A DNA stretch of 64,000 bases, from assembly GCF_000230715.2 (NCBI RefSeq), contig NC_019792.1, positions 248,001-312,000 on the forward strand. Direction: 5' to 3'. Shown in pieces: positions 9,396-18,347 of the stretch (its first letter is position 1; each line of letters opens with the position of its first letter). A program made the translations under genes and the position numbers. A model generated the notes under the pieces. That model made no database searches and was not told the origin of the DNA. It worked only from the letters and a program-made list of their open reading frames with translations. This DNA is from Natronobacterium gregoryi SP2 (lineage in GTDB: Archaea > Halobacteriota > Halobacteria > Halobacteriales > Natrialbaceae).

Positions 9396-10231
9396 GAGGG
9401 TGTCATAGAACGAGTAGCACACTAAAGAGCAGGGTGAACGCTGAGGTGGATGAGTTCAGCGACCCTGCAAGATGACCCTTCGGTAGACTCGTTTTTCAAT
9501 GTCGTGGAGACCGAGACGCTAGCGCTGTTCGAGCACCTTTCCTTCGAGTTTCTCGAAGAGTTCGACGTGTTCGCCCCGGCGGAGACGGGGCGAACACGAG
9601 ACCACGAACCTCCAGAGCTGATGCGTGGCTTTCTCCACTGCTACTACAAGGACATCTACGGCATTCGCCCCGTTGAACGAGAGCTACGGAATACAGTTGT
9701 CTGGCTGAGCTGTGGGTTCGATCGACCGCCGTCGAGAGACGCGGTCGATCGCTTCCTCACCGATCTCGAACACGTCGTTGACGAGGTTTTCGACCACCTC
9801 GTCGAGCAGGCCGCCTTGCGGGGCCTGCTCGACTTGACCTACTCCATTGATTCAACTGACGTGAGGGCGATGCCTGCCGATCAAGACGCGTCGAAGTGCT
9901 ACGATCCAACCAACGACGAGTACTACCACGGCTACGGCTGTACAATCGTCTCGACCGGGCAAAAGATCCCGATTGCGGCGGAGTTCACAGAGAGTAAACA
10001 AGCGACAGAGGAGACGGCGATGCGCGTCACCCGTGACGCGCTCGCCGTCGCCAAGCCGATTTGGATGGTCGGTGACAGTGCCTACGACACGCTGGACTGG
10101 CACGACCACCTGCTGGCTGCAGGGGTCGTGCCAGTCGCCCCGTACAACGCGCGAAACACCGACGACCCGAAAGATATCGAGTATAGGGTCGAAGACCGTA
10201 TCGAACAACACAGCGAGGACGTTCAGTTGAA

Positions 10232-11232
10232 CGCTCTTCTGTAGGAGATTGTTGATACTGCTCAGCTGTCGCTGTAGAATCGAAGAGAGCAAGGACACCG
10301 CGTCAGCGGTGTCCGTTAGGCATGATCCCGCTAGATGTGTTTGGGTCGGAATCGGTCGCAGCGGACCTGTTAGAGCAGGTTCGCTGGCGTAACGGTGTTA
10401 CTTGCCCTCGCTGCCGTTCTGACCTGACGGTCAAGAACGGTAGCTATGGGCACTTTCAGCGCTATCTCTGTAAGAATTGCGACCGCACGTTCAACGACAA
10501 GACCGGCACAATCTTCGCCCATTCGAAAGTCGCACTCAGAAAGTGGCTGTTCTCGATTTACGCGTTTCTCCGGTTTAACACGAGTCTTCGTCAACTTCAG
10601 ATAGAGATCGACGTCCAGTACAAAACGATCTATCAGCGCGTCGAGCGCTTCACGAAGGCGCTTGATGCACCTTCGCTTGACCTTGTCGGACCGGTCGAAA
10701 TCGATGAAGTCTACGTTTCTGCAGGGCTGAAAGGCCGCGAGCGCGACCAAGAGTCGCGCTCGCGTGGCCTGTCCACGCGTGGGCGAGGAACGTACGAGCA
10801 GGACAAACCGCCGGTGTTTACGATCGTCGATCGTGGCACCGGCGACCGATACGTGATCCCAGCGAAATCAGCCGACGAATCGACGATTCGGCTCCTTCTC
10901 GAAAACCGTCAGAAGGAGCCACTGACCGTCTACACTGACGGATTTCGTGCCTACGATCCACTGGCCGAGGACGACGCATTCGACCGCGAATACGTCGTCC
11001 ACGGCGACGGCGAATACGCCAACGAAAACGTACACGTCAACACCTGCGAGAGCCACGGATCGCTGCTGCGACCGTGGCTCTCGCCTCATCGAGGCATCTC
11101 AAAAGACAAGCTCACACAGTATCTCCGAGCGTTCCAACTTCGACGAAAGCTACTGCGGAAACCAGGGAGAGAAGCGCTCAAACACGCTATCAAAGCGACG
11201 CTATGAGATCAACAAAGTGCTACACAAGAGCG
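10232..11232 (+). mobile_element. ISH4-like insertion sequence (IS1595 family)
   Basis: 1001 bp. Terminal inverted repeats run CGCTCTTCTGTAG at the left and, inverted, CGCTCTTGTGTAG at the right, with further matching to TTGTTGAT. A perfect 9-bp direct repeat, TCAGTTGAA, flanks it at 10223-10231 and 11233-11241; depending on the exact tip the duplication is 8 or 9 bp. Size, ends and transposase match the ISH4 group of IS1595. The perfect duplication and intact transposase indicate a recent insertion. Confidence 0.88.
10322..11206 (+). CDS. IS1595-family (ISH4 group) transposase
   Basis: 294 aa. An N-terminal zinc ribbon (CPRC near residue 24, CKNC near residue 46) is followed by the ISXO2-like DDE domain. 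The first Asp is in VEIDEVYVSAG, the second in VYTDGFRAYD, and the third acidic residue in the CESHGSLLRPWLSPH block. This enzyme would move the 1001-bp element in which it sits. Intact and apparently functional. The domain order zinc ribbon then DDE is diagnostic for IS1595. Confidence 0.92.
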   Translation: MIPLDVFGSESVAADLLEQVRWRNGVTCPRCRSDLTVKNGSYGHFQRYLCKNCDRTFNDKTGTIFAHSKVALRKWLFSIYAFLRFNTSLRQLQIEIDVQYKTIYQRVERFTKALDAPSLDLVGPVEIDEVYVSAGLKGRERDQESRSRGLSTRGRGTYEQDKPPVFTIVDRGTGDRYVIPAKSADESTIRLLLENRQKEPLTVYTDGFRAYDPLAEDDAFDREYVVHGDGEYANENVHVNTCESHGSLLRPWLSPHRGISKDKLTQYLRAFQLRRKLLRKPGREALKHAIKATL

Positions 11233-11472
11233 TCAGTTGAAGCAGTCCACGTTGGATGAGACGTACAACCGCCGTACTGGAGTCGAACGAACCAACGAAT
11301 CAGTGAAGGACTGCGGCCTCGGGCGAACGCACGCCCGAGGCCGCGTTCACGCACGATCGCAGGTGTTCCTCGCTCTGTGCCTTCGTCTCGTCATCGCAAT
11401 TACCAACTACGAACGTGGAGACAATCCGGGAAGCACCGTGATCACGGTGTGAGAACTCTTCTATGACACCCT

Positions 11473-11593
11473 TGAGACGTTTGACAAAGGTGAGCCGCTT
11501 GACGACCTTTGGATCGTCTGCTTCGTCCAGCAGACGATCCAACTCCTCCTCGCTCAGATGACGAACGAGCTCGCCCCGCCGGTCTCCTCCCAT
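11473..11593 (-). pseudogene. IS630-family transposase, N-terminal fragment
   Basis: About 40 codons remain, from MGGDRRGELVRHLSEEELDR to FVKRLKG, ending abruptly at the terminal repeat of the IS4-type element. The HLSEEELDRLLDEADD / VVKRLTFVKRL pattern is the helical start that precedes the HTH of haloarchaeal IS630-type transposases. The rest of the gene is not found on the other side of the IS, so this is a deletion remnant rather than a simple interruption. Confidence 0.55.
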
Positions 11594-11637
11594 TACCCCG
11601 TTCGTCTTAGCCCACGCCCAAAACTTCTGTCACTCAT

Positions 11638-11705
11638 TAAGTGGCGGGCCAAGCGTGGACTGCTGGATCGAACAGTGTGGCCCGTTTCTTTACGTCGATT
11701 CGGTC
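11638..11705. repeat. Degenerate TA-flanked element, copy B4
   Basis: Starts TAAGTGGCGGGCCAAGCGTGG and continues CTGCTGGATCGAAC, closely matching the left arm of the element at 53644-53729. The right arm is mostly lost; only GTCGATTCG is recognisable. It lies 45 bp from the IS630 transposase fragment. Confidence 0.45.
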
Positions 11706-11789
11706 ACAACTTGCGAGAAGACGAATGCGAAACACATCTCACACCGTCGCTTGTAGATCAGTCGGAATTGCGACTCGAGAGATGGACCG

Positions 11790-12554
11790 ATGACACCGCC
11801 GCTCTCGTATCTCGGATTTCACGCCGTCTTCGTTCTGCCGGCGATTGCCGTCCTCGGTTCGCTCGCCGCGTGGCGTTCCAACGCGTGGCTGACTCGTGAA
11901 GGCGTCACGGGGCTTGCGATACTGCTCGTTCTCGCGGTGGCGTACACGACGCCGTGGACCAACCACATGATTCCCGTCGGCGTCTGGTGGTACGGCGAGG
12001 ATGTGCTGGTGGGACGGATCTGGCACACACCGATCGAAGAGTACCTCTTTTTTATCTTGCAGCCGATTTTAACTGCGTTCGTCCTCTTCCAGTTCCCCGT
12101 GAAGACCGACCGCTCGCTCCGGATACCCGCAAGCCATCGACTCGTCGGTGCTCTCGGAGGGATTGCTATCTGTGTCGTCGGTTGGACGCTGCTCGAGGGC
12201 CAGACGTACTATCTCGGCTCGCTGTTGTTCTGGGCGGGGCCGATTCTCGCGATTCAGTGGTCGTTCGGGCTCACCTACCTGTGGCGCGTTCGCTACCCCG
12301 TGTCGCTTGCGGTCGCTCTCCCGACGCTGTACCTGTGGGTCATAGACCGGATCGCTATCGAGTGGGGAATCTGGGCTATCTCAGCGGTCCACACGACCGG
12401 CTACGAGATTGCGGGACTCCCGATCGAGGAGGCACTCTTTTTTCTCTCGACGAACGTATTTGTCGTCCAGGGAATCGTGCTCTACGTCTGGCTGATCGAC
12501 CGCATCGACGAACTCCCGCCACTCGAGTGGCATCGGAGGGTCGGGGGTAACTGA
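11790..12554 (+). CDS. crtY: Lycopene beta-cyclase (CrtYcd type)
   Basis: 254 aa, about seven TM helices. It consists of two tandem lycopene-cyclase domains, each with the PxEE active motif: TPIEEYLFF near residue 85 and LPIEEALFF near residue 212. In haloarchaea this integral membrane enzyme closes both ends of lycopene to make beta-carotene (established for Halobacterium CrtY). The start ATG is at 11790. The Brp/Blh gene begins two bases after its stop, so the two are an operon for retinal formation. No opsin gene is in the window. Confidence 0.9.
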   Translation: MTPPLSYLGFHAVFVLPAIAVLGSLAAWRSNAWLTREGVTGLAILLVLAVAYTTPWTNHMIPVGVWWYGEDVLVGRIWHTPIEEYLFFILQPILTAFVLFQFPVKTDRSLRIPASHRLVGALGGIAICVVGWTLLEGQTYYLGSLLFWAGPILAIQWSFGLTYLWRVRYPVSLAVALPTLYLWVIDRIAIEWGIWAISAVHTTGYEIAGLPIEEALFFLSTNVFVVQGIVLYVWLIDRIDELPPLEWHRRVGGN

Positions 12555-12556
12555 CG

Positions 12557-13603
12557 ATGGGAGCCGACGCTTCGCTCGAGTCGACGACCGCTCCAGAGCG
12601 GCGAGCGAGCCGACTCAGTCTCGGATTTGGCGGACTCACCGTCGTCTCTGGGCTCGTGATCGTCGCTGCCGTCGATTCGTTACCGCTGGTCTACCAGTAC
12701 CTTCCGCTGGTGGCGACTGTCGTTCTCTTCGGACTCCCCCACGGCGCAGTCGACCACCTCGTGCTCCCGCGTGCACGGAACAACCCCATTACGGCCCGAT
12801 CACTGGCGTTCGTCGGCCTGCTTTATCTCGTCGTCGGAGCGAGCTACGCTGTCGTCTGGTTCGTCGCTCCCGCGGCCGCGTTCGCTCTTTTCATCCTCGT
12901 GACGCTGTTTCACTGGGGGCAAGGTGACGTCTACGCCCTGCTCGAGTTCGTCGACGCGGATCACCTCGAAACCAGAGCTAGCCGTGTCCTCGCGCTTTTC
13001 GTCCGTGGTGGCTTGCCGATGCTCGTCCCGCTCGTCGCCTTCCCCGACCAGTACGCCTTCGTCGCCGAAACGTTGATCGGGCTGTTCGATCCGGCTGGGG
13101 CAGCCGCACTCGAGCCGGTGTTTGAACCAACGGCCCGGGCGCTCGTCGGCGTGGGGTTCGGTGTGCTCGTCGTCCTGTCGCTGGCGCTCGGTTATTACAG
13201 GGCGGACACGCTCGAGCCGTGGCTAATCGACGCCGGCGAGACACTGGGTCTCGTCGCGTTTTTCGCCGTCGTCCCGCCGATCCTCGCCATCGGGCTGTAC
13301 TTCGCGCTGTGGCACTCGATCCGACACATTCTCCGGACGCTACTTGTCGATGGGCCAGCGATCGCGGCTCTCGCGACGGGGAACGACCTCGCCGCGCTGG
13401 GCCGGTTCGCCCGCGACGCGGCACCGCTGACGGCTGGCGCACTCGTTGTCCTCGGCGGACTGGCGCTGCTCGTCCCGCAAACGCCCGCGACCGTTCCCGG
13501 AGTCGCCGCGCTGTACCTGGTCTGTATCGCGGTGTTGACTCTCCCTCACGTCGTCGTCGTTTCCCTGCTCGATCTCGAGCAGCGCATCTGGACAGTGGAC
13601 TGA
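12557..13603 (+). CDS. blh: Beta-carotene 15,15'-dioxygenase, Brp/Blh family
   Basis: 348-aa integral membrane enzyme that cleaves beta-carotene to two retinal molecules. Brp/Blh signature motifs with iron-binding histidines are visible: GLPHGAVDHL near residue 60, LFHWGQGDV near residue 118 and ALWHSIRHI near residue 251. Around eight TM helices. It begins two bases after crtY, so precursor and product steps are co-expressed. In Halobacterium, brp and blh serve bacteriorhodopsin. Confidence 0.92.
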   Translation: MGADASLESTTAPERRASRLSLGFGGLTVVSGLVIVAAVDSLPLVYQYLPLVATVVLFGLPHGAVDHLVLPRARNNPITARSLAFVGLLYLVVGASYAVVWFVAPAAAFALFILVTLFHWGQGDVYALLEFVDADHLETRASRVLALFVRGGLPMLVPLVAFPDQYAFVAETLIGLFDPAGAAALEPVFEPTARALVGVGFGVLVVLSLALGYYRADTLEPWLIDAGETLGLVAFFAVVPPILAIGLYFALWHSIRHILRTLLVDGPAIAALATGNDLAALGRFARDAAPLTAGALVVLGGLALLVPQTPATVPGVAALYLVCIAVLTLPHVVVVSLLDLEQRIWTVD

Positions 13604-13651
13604 TCGCCGCGCGCCCCGGGTTTAAGTACGAACGCGCGGCCAGATGGGGCG

Positions 13652-14893
13652 ATGACGCTCGGTCCAGTGGAGGTCGTCGCCGACCCCGCGCTGTCGGTCC
13701 GGTTGCTCGCGTGGCTGCTGGCCGGCGCGACTCTGGGCACGTTCAGCGGTCTCGTTCCGGGACTGCACGCGAACAACTTCGCGCTGTTGTTGGTGGGCGT
13801 TGCGCCTGCTGTTCCAGGGCCCCCGCTGTTCGTCGGCTGTGCGATGCTGGCTGCCGGCGTCGTCCACACGTTCCTCAACGCCGTCCCAGCGATGGCACTC
13901 GGCGTGCCCGACGCGGAGATGGCCGTCACCGCATTGCCGGGCCACCGGATGGTCCTCGAGGGCAGAGGGTACGAAGCGATCCGCCTCTCCGCGCTGGGAA
14001 GCGTGCTCGCGGTGCTGGTCGCCGTGCCACTTGCCGTTCCCGTTACCCGCGTCGTGACGTTCGCCTACCCGACCGTGCGCGCGAATCTGGCGCTCGTGCT
14101 GGCGACGATCGTCGTCGCCTTGATCGCGTCCGAACGGACCTGGCGCGGTCGTGTTGGCGGCCTGCTCTCGTTCGTGCTCGCGACCTGTCTCGGAGCACTG
14201 GCACTCGATCTCTCTCCCGACGCGCCGCTCGAGGCTGGCGGCACCCTCGCGCCGCTGTTTGCTGGCCTGTTCGGCGCACCAGTGTTGATCGACGCGATTT
14301 TCGGGAGCGGAATTCCCCGTCAGGAAGAGGCGACGATCACGCTGTCGCGTCCGCTGCTGGCGGCGACGGCGGTCGCAGGCGCGCTCGCAGGAGCCGTCGT
14401 CGGCTACGTCCCCGGTATCTCCGCCGCAATCGCCGCCGTCGCGGTGCTCGCAGCCGTTCCTGGCGGCGCAGGTGATCGGGGCTACATCGTCGCAACAAGC
14501 GGCGTCGATACGGCAAACACGATTTTCGCGCTCTTCGCACTGGTCGCGATCGGGCAACCGCGAACGGGCGTGATGGTCGCCTTCGAGAGCGCGGACGCAC
14601 CCCTCGAGTTACCCATCCTGGTCGTGGCCGTGGTCGTCGCCGGGCTGATCGGGTTCGTCCTCGTGATCGTCGTCGGGGACGCCTACCTCGAGTTGGTCGG
14701 CCGGCTGGCCTACTGGAAGATCTCGGCGACAGTCATCGGTCTGCTGATGGGTCTCTCGTACCTGTTTACTGGTCCGCTGGGAATCGTCATCTTCGTCGTC
14801 GCGGCTGCGATCGGAATGGTTCCCGTTCGGTTGCGGGCACGGCGCGTGCATCTGATGGGCGTGTTGATCGGACCGCTCATTCTCGGTGGCTGA
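13652..14893 (+). CDS. TctA-like permease (tripartite tricarboxylate transporter family)
   Basis: 413 aa with about eleven TM helices. It contains the glycine/proline-rich loops that mark the TctA family, GLVPGLHANN near residue 34 and GYVPGISAAI near residue 251, one in each half, showing the internal duplication. Archaeal homologues are shorter than bacterial TctA and usually lack TctB and TctC partners, as here; whether they move citrate-like acids is unknown. Starts 48 bp after the Brp/Blh gene, and the intervening cccgggtttaag may contain its own TATA. Confidence 0.75.
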   Translation: MTLGPVEVVADPALSVRLLAWLLAGATLGTFSGLVPGLHANNFALLLVGVAPAVPGPPLFVGCAMLAAGVVHTFLNAVPAMALGVPDAEMAVTALPGHRMVLEGRGYEAIRLSALGSVLAVLVAVPLAVPVTRVVTFAYPTVRANLALVLATIVVALIASERTWRGRVGGLLSFVLATCLGALALDLSPDAPLEAGGTLAPLFAGLFGAPVLIDAIFGSGIPRQEEATITLSRPLLAATAVAGALAGAVVGYVPGISAAIAAVAVLAAVPGGAGDRGYIVATSGVDTANTIFALFALVAIGQPRTGVMVAFESADAPLELPILVVAVVVAGLIGFVLVIVVGDAYLELVGRLAYWKISATVIGLLMGLSYLFTGPLGIVIFVVAAAIGMVPVRLRARRVHLMGVLIGPLILGG

Positions 14894-14952
14894 CGCCAAT
14901 CGTAGCTGCTCCCGGCTCCGACCGGCGGTCACGACTCTCGTACGGGCTCCTG

Positions 14953-15038
14953 TCATACGGACTGCTGTCCCGATGTCCCGGCGCGACCGCAGGCGGGCTC
15001 GCGGTCGCGCCGAAACTGACTGACAGCAAACCGTATCA
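14953..15038. repeat. Palindromic element A1 (TCA-flanked)
   Basis: 86 bp, TCATACGGACTGCTGTC ... CAAACCGTATCA. The inner stem CGGCGCGACCGC pairs perfectly over 12 bp with GCGGTCGCGCCG. Flanked by TCA on both sides; the right TCA is the stop codon (TGA on the minus strand) of the BtpA-family gene. Confidence 0.8.
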
Positions 15039-15860
15039 AGTGTCACTCGAGTACGCGTTCCGTGCTGCTGTGACGACGGCGTCAACTCGACTCGAATCCA
15101 CCGGGTTCGTCGTCTCCCCGTCCTCTTTCAGTGCCGTGCCGACGACGAGCGCGTCTGCACCCGCCTCGAGGAAGTCATCGGCCGTCTCTGCGGTCACTCC
15201 ACTCCCGACCAGTACTGGCGCGTCGGGGACGGCCGACGACACCCGGCGCACGTCCTCGAGCGCCGTCGCCGCGCCGGTTCCTGTTCCCGAGACGAGCACG
15301 CCGTCGGCCCGGCCGCGCTCGACTGTCTCCTCGGCGGCGCGCTCGATGGCTGTCTCGCCGACTGGCGTCGCGTGCTTGACGTGGACGTCGGCGAGCACCG
15401 CGACGTCGGCCTCGAGTCGCTCTCGGAGTCGGATCGTCTCGTGGGCTTGTCCCTCGAGGACGCCCTGATCGGTCGCGGCAGTCCCGACGTGTACGTTGAC
15501 CCGGACGAAATCGGCGTCGACGGCGGCCGCGATCGACAGCGCCGCTTCGGCGTCGTTCCTGAGGACGTTGATCCCCATCGGGAGGTCGACCTCGCGTCTG
15601 AGGGCCGCGGCGGTCGCGGTCATCTCGGCGACGACGTGTTTCGGCACCGACTCCGGGTGGAACGGGGCGTCACCGAAGTTCTCGAGGACGATTCCGTCGA
15701 CGCCGCTGGTCTCGAGTCGGTGGGCGTCTGCTAGTGCGCGCTCGCGGACGGCGTTGCGGTTGCCGTCGAATCCCGGTGCGCCGGGCAACGGCGGGAGATG
15801 TATCATTCCGAGGACGGGACGGTCGGCGTCGAACCGATCGAGAACGGGCATACTACCCAT
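15036..15860 (-). CDS. btpA: BtpA/SgcQ-family TIM-barrel protein
   Basis: 274 aa. Family signatures are PVLGMIHLPPLPGAPGF near residue 16, GVDGIVLENFGDAPF near residue 53, GINVLRNDAEAAL near residue 95 and VLADVHVKHATP near residue 154. BtpA is needed for photosystem I stability in cyanobacteria; archaeal members are of unknown function and are thought to be TIM-barrel enzymes. Start at 15860 (MGSMPV) or three codons in (15851). Its stop codon TGA is the last three bases of palindromic element A1. Confidence 0.85.
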   Translation of the reverse strand: MGSMPVLDRFDADRPVLGMIHLPPLPGAPGFDGNRNAVRERALADAHRLETSGVDGIVLENFGDAPFHPESVPKHVVAEMTATAAALRREVDLPMGINVLRNDAEAALSIAAAVDADFVRVNVHVGTAATDQGVLEGQAHETIRLRERLEADVAVLADVHVKHATPVGETAIERAAEETVERGRADGVLVSGTGTGAATALEDVRRVSSAVPDAPVLVGSGVTAETADDFLEAGADALVVGTALKEDGETTNPVDSSRVDAVVTAARNAYSSDT

Positions 15861-15972
15861 GGCGGGCGTCGTCCCTCGAGAGAGATATACTGTTCGTCAC
15901 GGCTCGAGGCGGCAAAGTCGTCCCCGTTCGCGGTCGTTTTTCCTCCGGCGTCGCTATCCTCGAGACGAGCAT

Positions 15973-17085
15973 ATGCCAGCACTCTTTTCGGAGCTTGCGA
16001 TACGGGACTGTGAGATACCGAACCGGATCGCGGTCTCTCCGATGTGTCAGTACTCCTGTGGTCCGGACGGGCTGCCGACGGAGTGGCACCGGGTCCACCT
16101 CGGCAGTCGAGCGGTCGGCGGCGCGGGCATCGTGCTGACCGAGGCGACCGCCGTCGAACCTCGTGGTCGGATCACGGCCCACGACCTGGGCATCTGGAAC
16201 GACGAACAGGCCGAGGCCCTGCGGCCGATCACTCAGTTCGTCCGCGAGCAGGGTGGGGTGCCGGCGATCCAGCTCGCCCACGCGGGGCACAAGGCCAGCA
16301 AGACGCGTCCGTGGGACGGGAACGATCCCATCGCGCCGGACGAGACCGACCCCGACGGCGCGACAGGCTGGGAGGTCCTCTCACCTTCGCCCGACGCGTA
16401 CCCGCCGTTCTCGGGCGACCGACCCGCGATGCGGAAAGCGACCCAGGACGACATCGAGGACGTGATCGACGACTACCGTAACGCCGCCGAACGCTCGCTC
16501 GAGGCAGGCTTCGAGATTGCGGAGGTCCACGCTGCACACGGCTACCTGCTCCACGAGTTCCTCTCGCCGGTCACCAACCATCGGGAGGACGACTACGGCG
16601 GGAGCTTCGAGAATCGGACGCGTCTGTTCCGGGAGGTCACCGCCGCAGTCCGCGACGTCTGGCCCGACGGGAAGCCGGTCTTCGTCCGACTCTCGGGAAC
16701 TGACTGGCTCGAGGACCGCCCGTCGTGGGATATCGATCAGTCCGTCCGGCTGGCCGACGATCTCGCCGACCTCGGCGTCGACCTGATCGACGTCAGTTCC
16801 GGCGGCATCCATCCCGCTCAGAAACCACCGGGCGGACCGAACTTTCAGGTCCCGCTGGCGGAGGCGATCCGAGAAGAGACCCAGACCGAGATCGCGGTCG
16901 GTGCCGTCGGTGGGATCACCGAACCAGCGCAGGCCGAGGCGCTCGTCCGCAACGACCGTGCGGATCTCGTGTTGGTCGGGCGGGAGTTCCTTCGCGAGCC
17001 GTACTTCGGACTCCGTGCTGCCGGCGAACTCGAGGACGACGCCCCCGCGAAGTGGCCGGTCCAGTACCGGCGGTCGGTACGGTAG
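15973..17085 (+). CDS. NADH:flavin oxidoreductase, Old Yellow Enzyme family (YqjM-like)
   Basis: 370-aa FMN-dependent ene-reductase. Visible motifs are MCQYS near residue 23 (the flavin-modulating Cys of YqjM-type enzymes), QLAHAGHKAS near residue 100 (substrate-binding histidines), and EVHAAHGYLLHEFLSP. These are followed by HREDDYGGSFENR, and a phosphate-binding end GAVGGI...LVLVGREFLREP. It would reduce C=C bonds of alpha,beta-unsaturated carbonyls with NAD(P)H. The ATG at 15973 is chosen because the family starts with LFSPL-like text immediately afterwards, although the frame is open for 159 more codons upstream, antisense to btpA. Confidence 0.92.
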   Translation: MPALFSELAIRDCEIPNRIAVSPMCQYSCGPDGLPTEWHRVHLGSRAVGGAGIVLTEATAVEPRGRITAHDLGIWNDEQAEALRPITQFVREQGGVPAIQLAHAGHKASKTRPWDGNDPIAPDETDPDGATGWEVLSPSPDAYPPFSGDRPAMRKATQDDIEDVIDDYRNAAERSLEAGFEIAEVHAAHGYLLHEFLSPVTNHREDDYGGSFENRTRLFREVTAAVRDVWPDGKPVFVRLSGTDWLEDRPSWDIDQSVRLADDLADLGVDLIDVSSGGIHPAQKPPGGPNFQVPLAEAIREETQTEIAVGAVGGITEPAQAEALVRNDRADLVLVGREFLREPYFGLRAAGELEDDAPAKWPVQYRRSVR

Positions 17086-17112
17086 CGCGATCGTTCGACC
17101 CGCCCCGCTCCG

Positions 17113-17685
17113 TTACTCCGATTCGGTTCCGGTCCACTTGATCGAACAGCCTCGGGAGGGGTGCCACTCGAGATCGACCGACTCGCCCTCGAGGACGGCG
17201 TCGATGGCCTCGCGGACGTGAAACCGGCTCGGCTCGTCGTCGGGGTTCGGGGCGTCGTCGAGACGGCCGTGGTAGACCAGCCGAAAGGTTCCGTCCGCTC
17301 GAGCGAACAGGAACGGGTCCGGCGTACACACCGCGCCGTAGGCCTCGGCGACCTCCTGACTTGCGTCCCGGAGGTAGGCGTCGTACTGGATGTGCCCGTC
17401 GGAGACGTACTCGCGCATCTTCTCCATGGAGTCTTCGGGGTACTCCTCGGCGTCGTTGGGGTTGATCCCGACGACTGCGACGTCGTCGTACTCGCTCGCG
17501 AGGTCGTTCAACAGGTCGAACTTCGCCTCGGCGTACGGACAGTGATTACAGGTGAAGACGATCAGCAACGCCTCCGCGTCGGCAAACGACTCGAGCGTGT
17601 ACGTCTCGCCGTCGGTTCCCTCGAGTTCGAACGCCGGTGGCTCGTCACTGGCCGAGAGTTCGGAGTCTGACTCTTTCGAGACCAT
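17113..17685 (-). CDS. Thioredoxin-like protein (AhpC/TSA-type, CNHCPY)
   Basis: 190-aa cytoplasmic thioredoxin-fold protein. The active site is FTCNHCPYAEAKF near residue 47, a CxxC arrangement typical of the RedB/ResA-like redoxin branch. A later conserved VCTPDPFLF holds the cis-Pro loop, and a third Cys is near the C-terminus (SRGCSIKW). Likely a thiol-disulfide reductase or peroxiredoxin-like enzyme; electron donor unknown. Convergent with the OYE gene, 27 bp apart. Confidence 0.85.
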   Translation of the reverse strand: MVSKESDSELSASDEPPAFELEGTDGETYTLESFADAEALLIVFTCNHCPYAEAKFDLLNDLASEYDDVAVVGINPNDAEEYPEDSMEKMREYVSDGHIQYDAYLRDASQEVAEAYGAVCTPDPFLFARADGTFRLVYHGRLDDAPNPDDEPSRFHVREAIDAVLEGESVDLEWHPSRGCSIKWTGTESE

Positions 17686-17807
17686 ACGGTGAGTTCGTCC
17701 CCCACCCTCAAAAACGGCGCTGGAAGCGACAGAGCGCTCGACGGGCGGTTCGGCAGTGGCGGGAGCGACGACCTACATATTTGTATCCCCCGCGATATTC
17801 ATCGAGT

Positions 17808-18260
17808 ATGAAAACGCTCGAGATAACTGACGAACAGTACGCGCTCATCCAGCAGGTCCGCGAAGAACTCTCCGAGGAGGTCGTGGGCAGGTACGGTCAC
17901 GTCCGCGACCGGGATGCGATCCAGTTTCTGATCGACAACGTCGGGACCGACGGTGACGGCGGCGTGTCGATCGACGCCGGGATCGACGGGGAGATCGATG
18001 CGAGCGAGTTCACCTACAATGTGGAGACCGACGACGCTGACGAGACGGAGTCGGACGACGACCGAGACGATGGCGGTAGCGAGGCAGACGACGACGAGAT
18101 GCTAGACGAGATGATGAGTCTGCTCGAGACCCACGACGACAAGTGGAACGAATCCTCCTCCGAAGACGCCAGATACGAGGTCGAACTCCCGGACGGGTCG
18201 ACAGAAGAGGCCCAGACAAAAGACGACGTCCGTGCGTTGCTGTTCAAGAACTACCGCTGA
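17808..18260 (+). CDS. Conserved haloarchaeal protein of unknown function
   Basis: 150 aa. Begins MKTLEITDEQYALIQQVREEL, a strand-helix start resembling ribbon-helix-helix or antitoxin-type DNA-binding N-termini, then a helix with RDRDAIQFLIDN. The middle is a very acidic linker (about residues 70-110), and a C-terminal segment reads RYEVELPDGSTEEAQTKDDVRALL. The start at 17808 is preceded by the AT-rich acctacatatttgtat at about -35, a likely promoter for a nearly leaderless mRNA. Function cannot be assigned. Confidence 0.65.
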   Translation: MKTLEITDEQYALIQQVREELSEEVVGRYGHVRDRDAIQFLIDNVGTDGDGGVSIDAGIDGEIDASEFTYNVETDDADETESDDDRDDGGSEADDDEMLDEMMSLLETHDDKWNESSSEDARYEVELPDGSTEEAQTKDDVRALLFKNYR

Positions 18261-18347
18261 CGGCCCGCCCCAGTCTGTAGACGACGTTCGAGAGCAGATA
18301 CCACGGGAAGAGCAACGCTTTTACTCGCGCTTACGCTTCGGAGTGGT

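Larger units (their letters stand above)
9450..11452 (+). pseudogene. IS4-type transposase, split by IS insertion
   Basis: The coding sequence runs 9450-10229 and resumes at 11240-11452. Joined across the insertion it gives about 330 residues in one frame. Catalytic residues are all present: D134 in the SIDSTD block, D209 in VGDSAYD, and E about 276 in the Y-(2)-R-(3)-E-(6)-K signature (YNRRTGVERTNESVK) that defines the IS4 family. The insertion lies between the second Asp and the Glu, so neither half can be catalytic. The N-terminal half reads on 4 codons into the inserted element before a stop. Confidence 0.85.
9397..11472 (+). mobile_element. IS4-type insertion sequence, interrupted by an ISH4-like element
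   Basis: The outer ends carry a 14-bp terminal inverted repeat, AGGGTGTCATAGAA, at 9397-9410 and inverted at 11459-11472. Weaker identity continues inward (GAGT..CACAC). Removing the nested 1001-bp element and one 9-bp direct repeat gives an original element of about 1066 bp with one transposase gene of about 330 codons. No clear target duplication is visible outside: the left flank is a miniature element and the right flank an IS630 fragment. It either lost its flanks or inserted at an existing junction. Confidence 0.75.
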
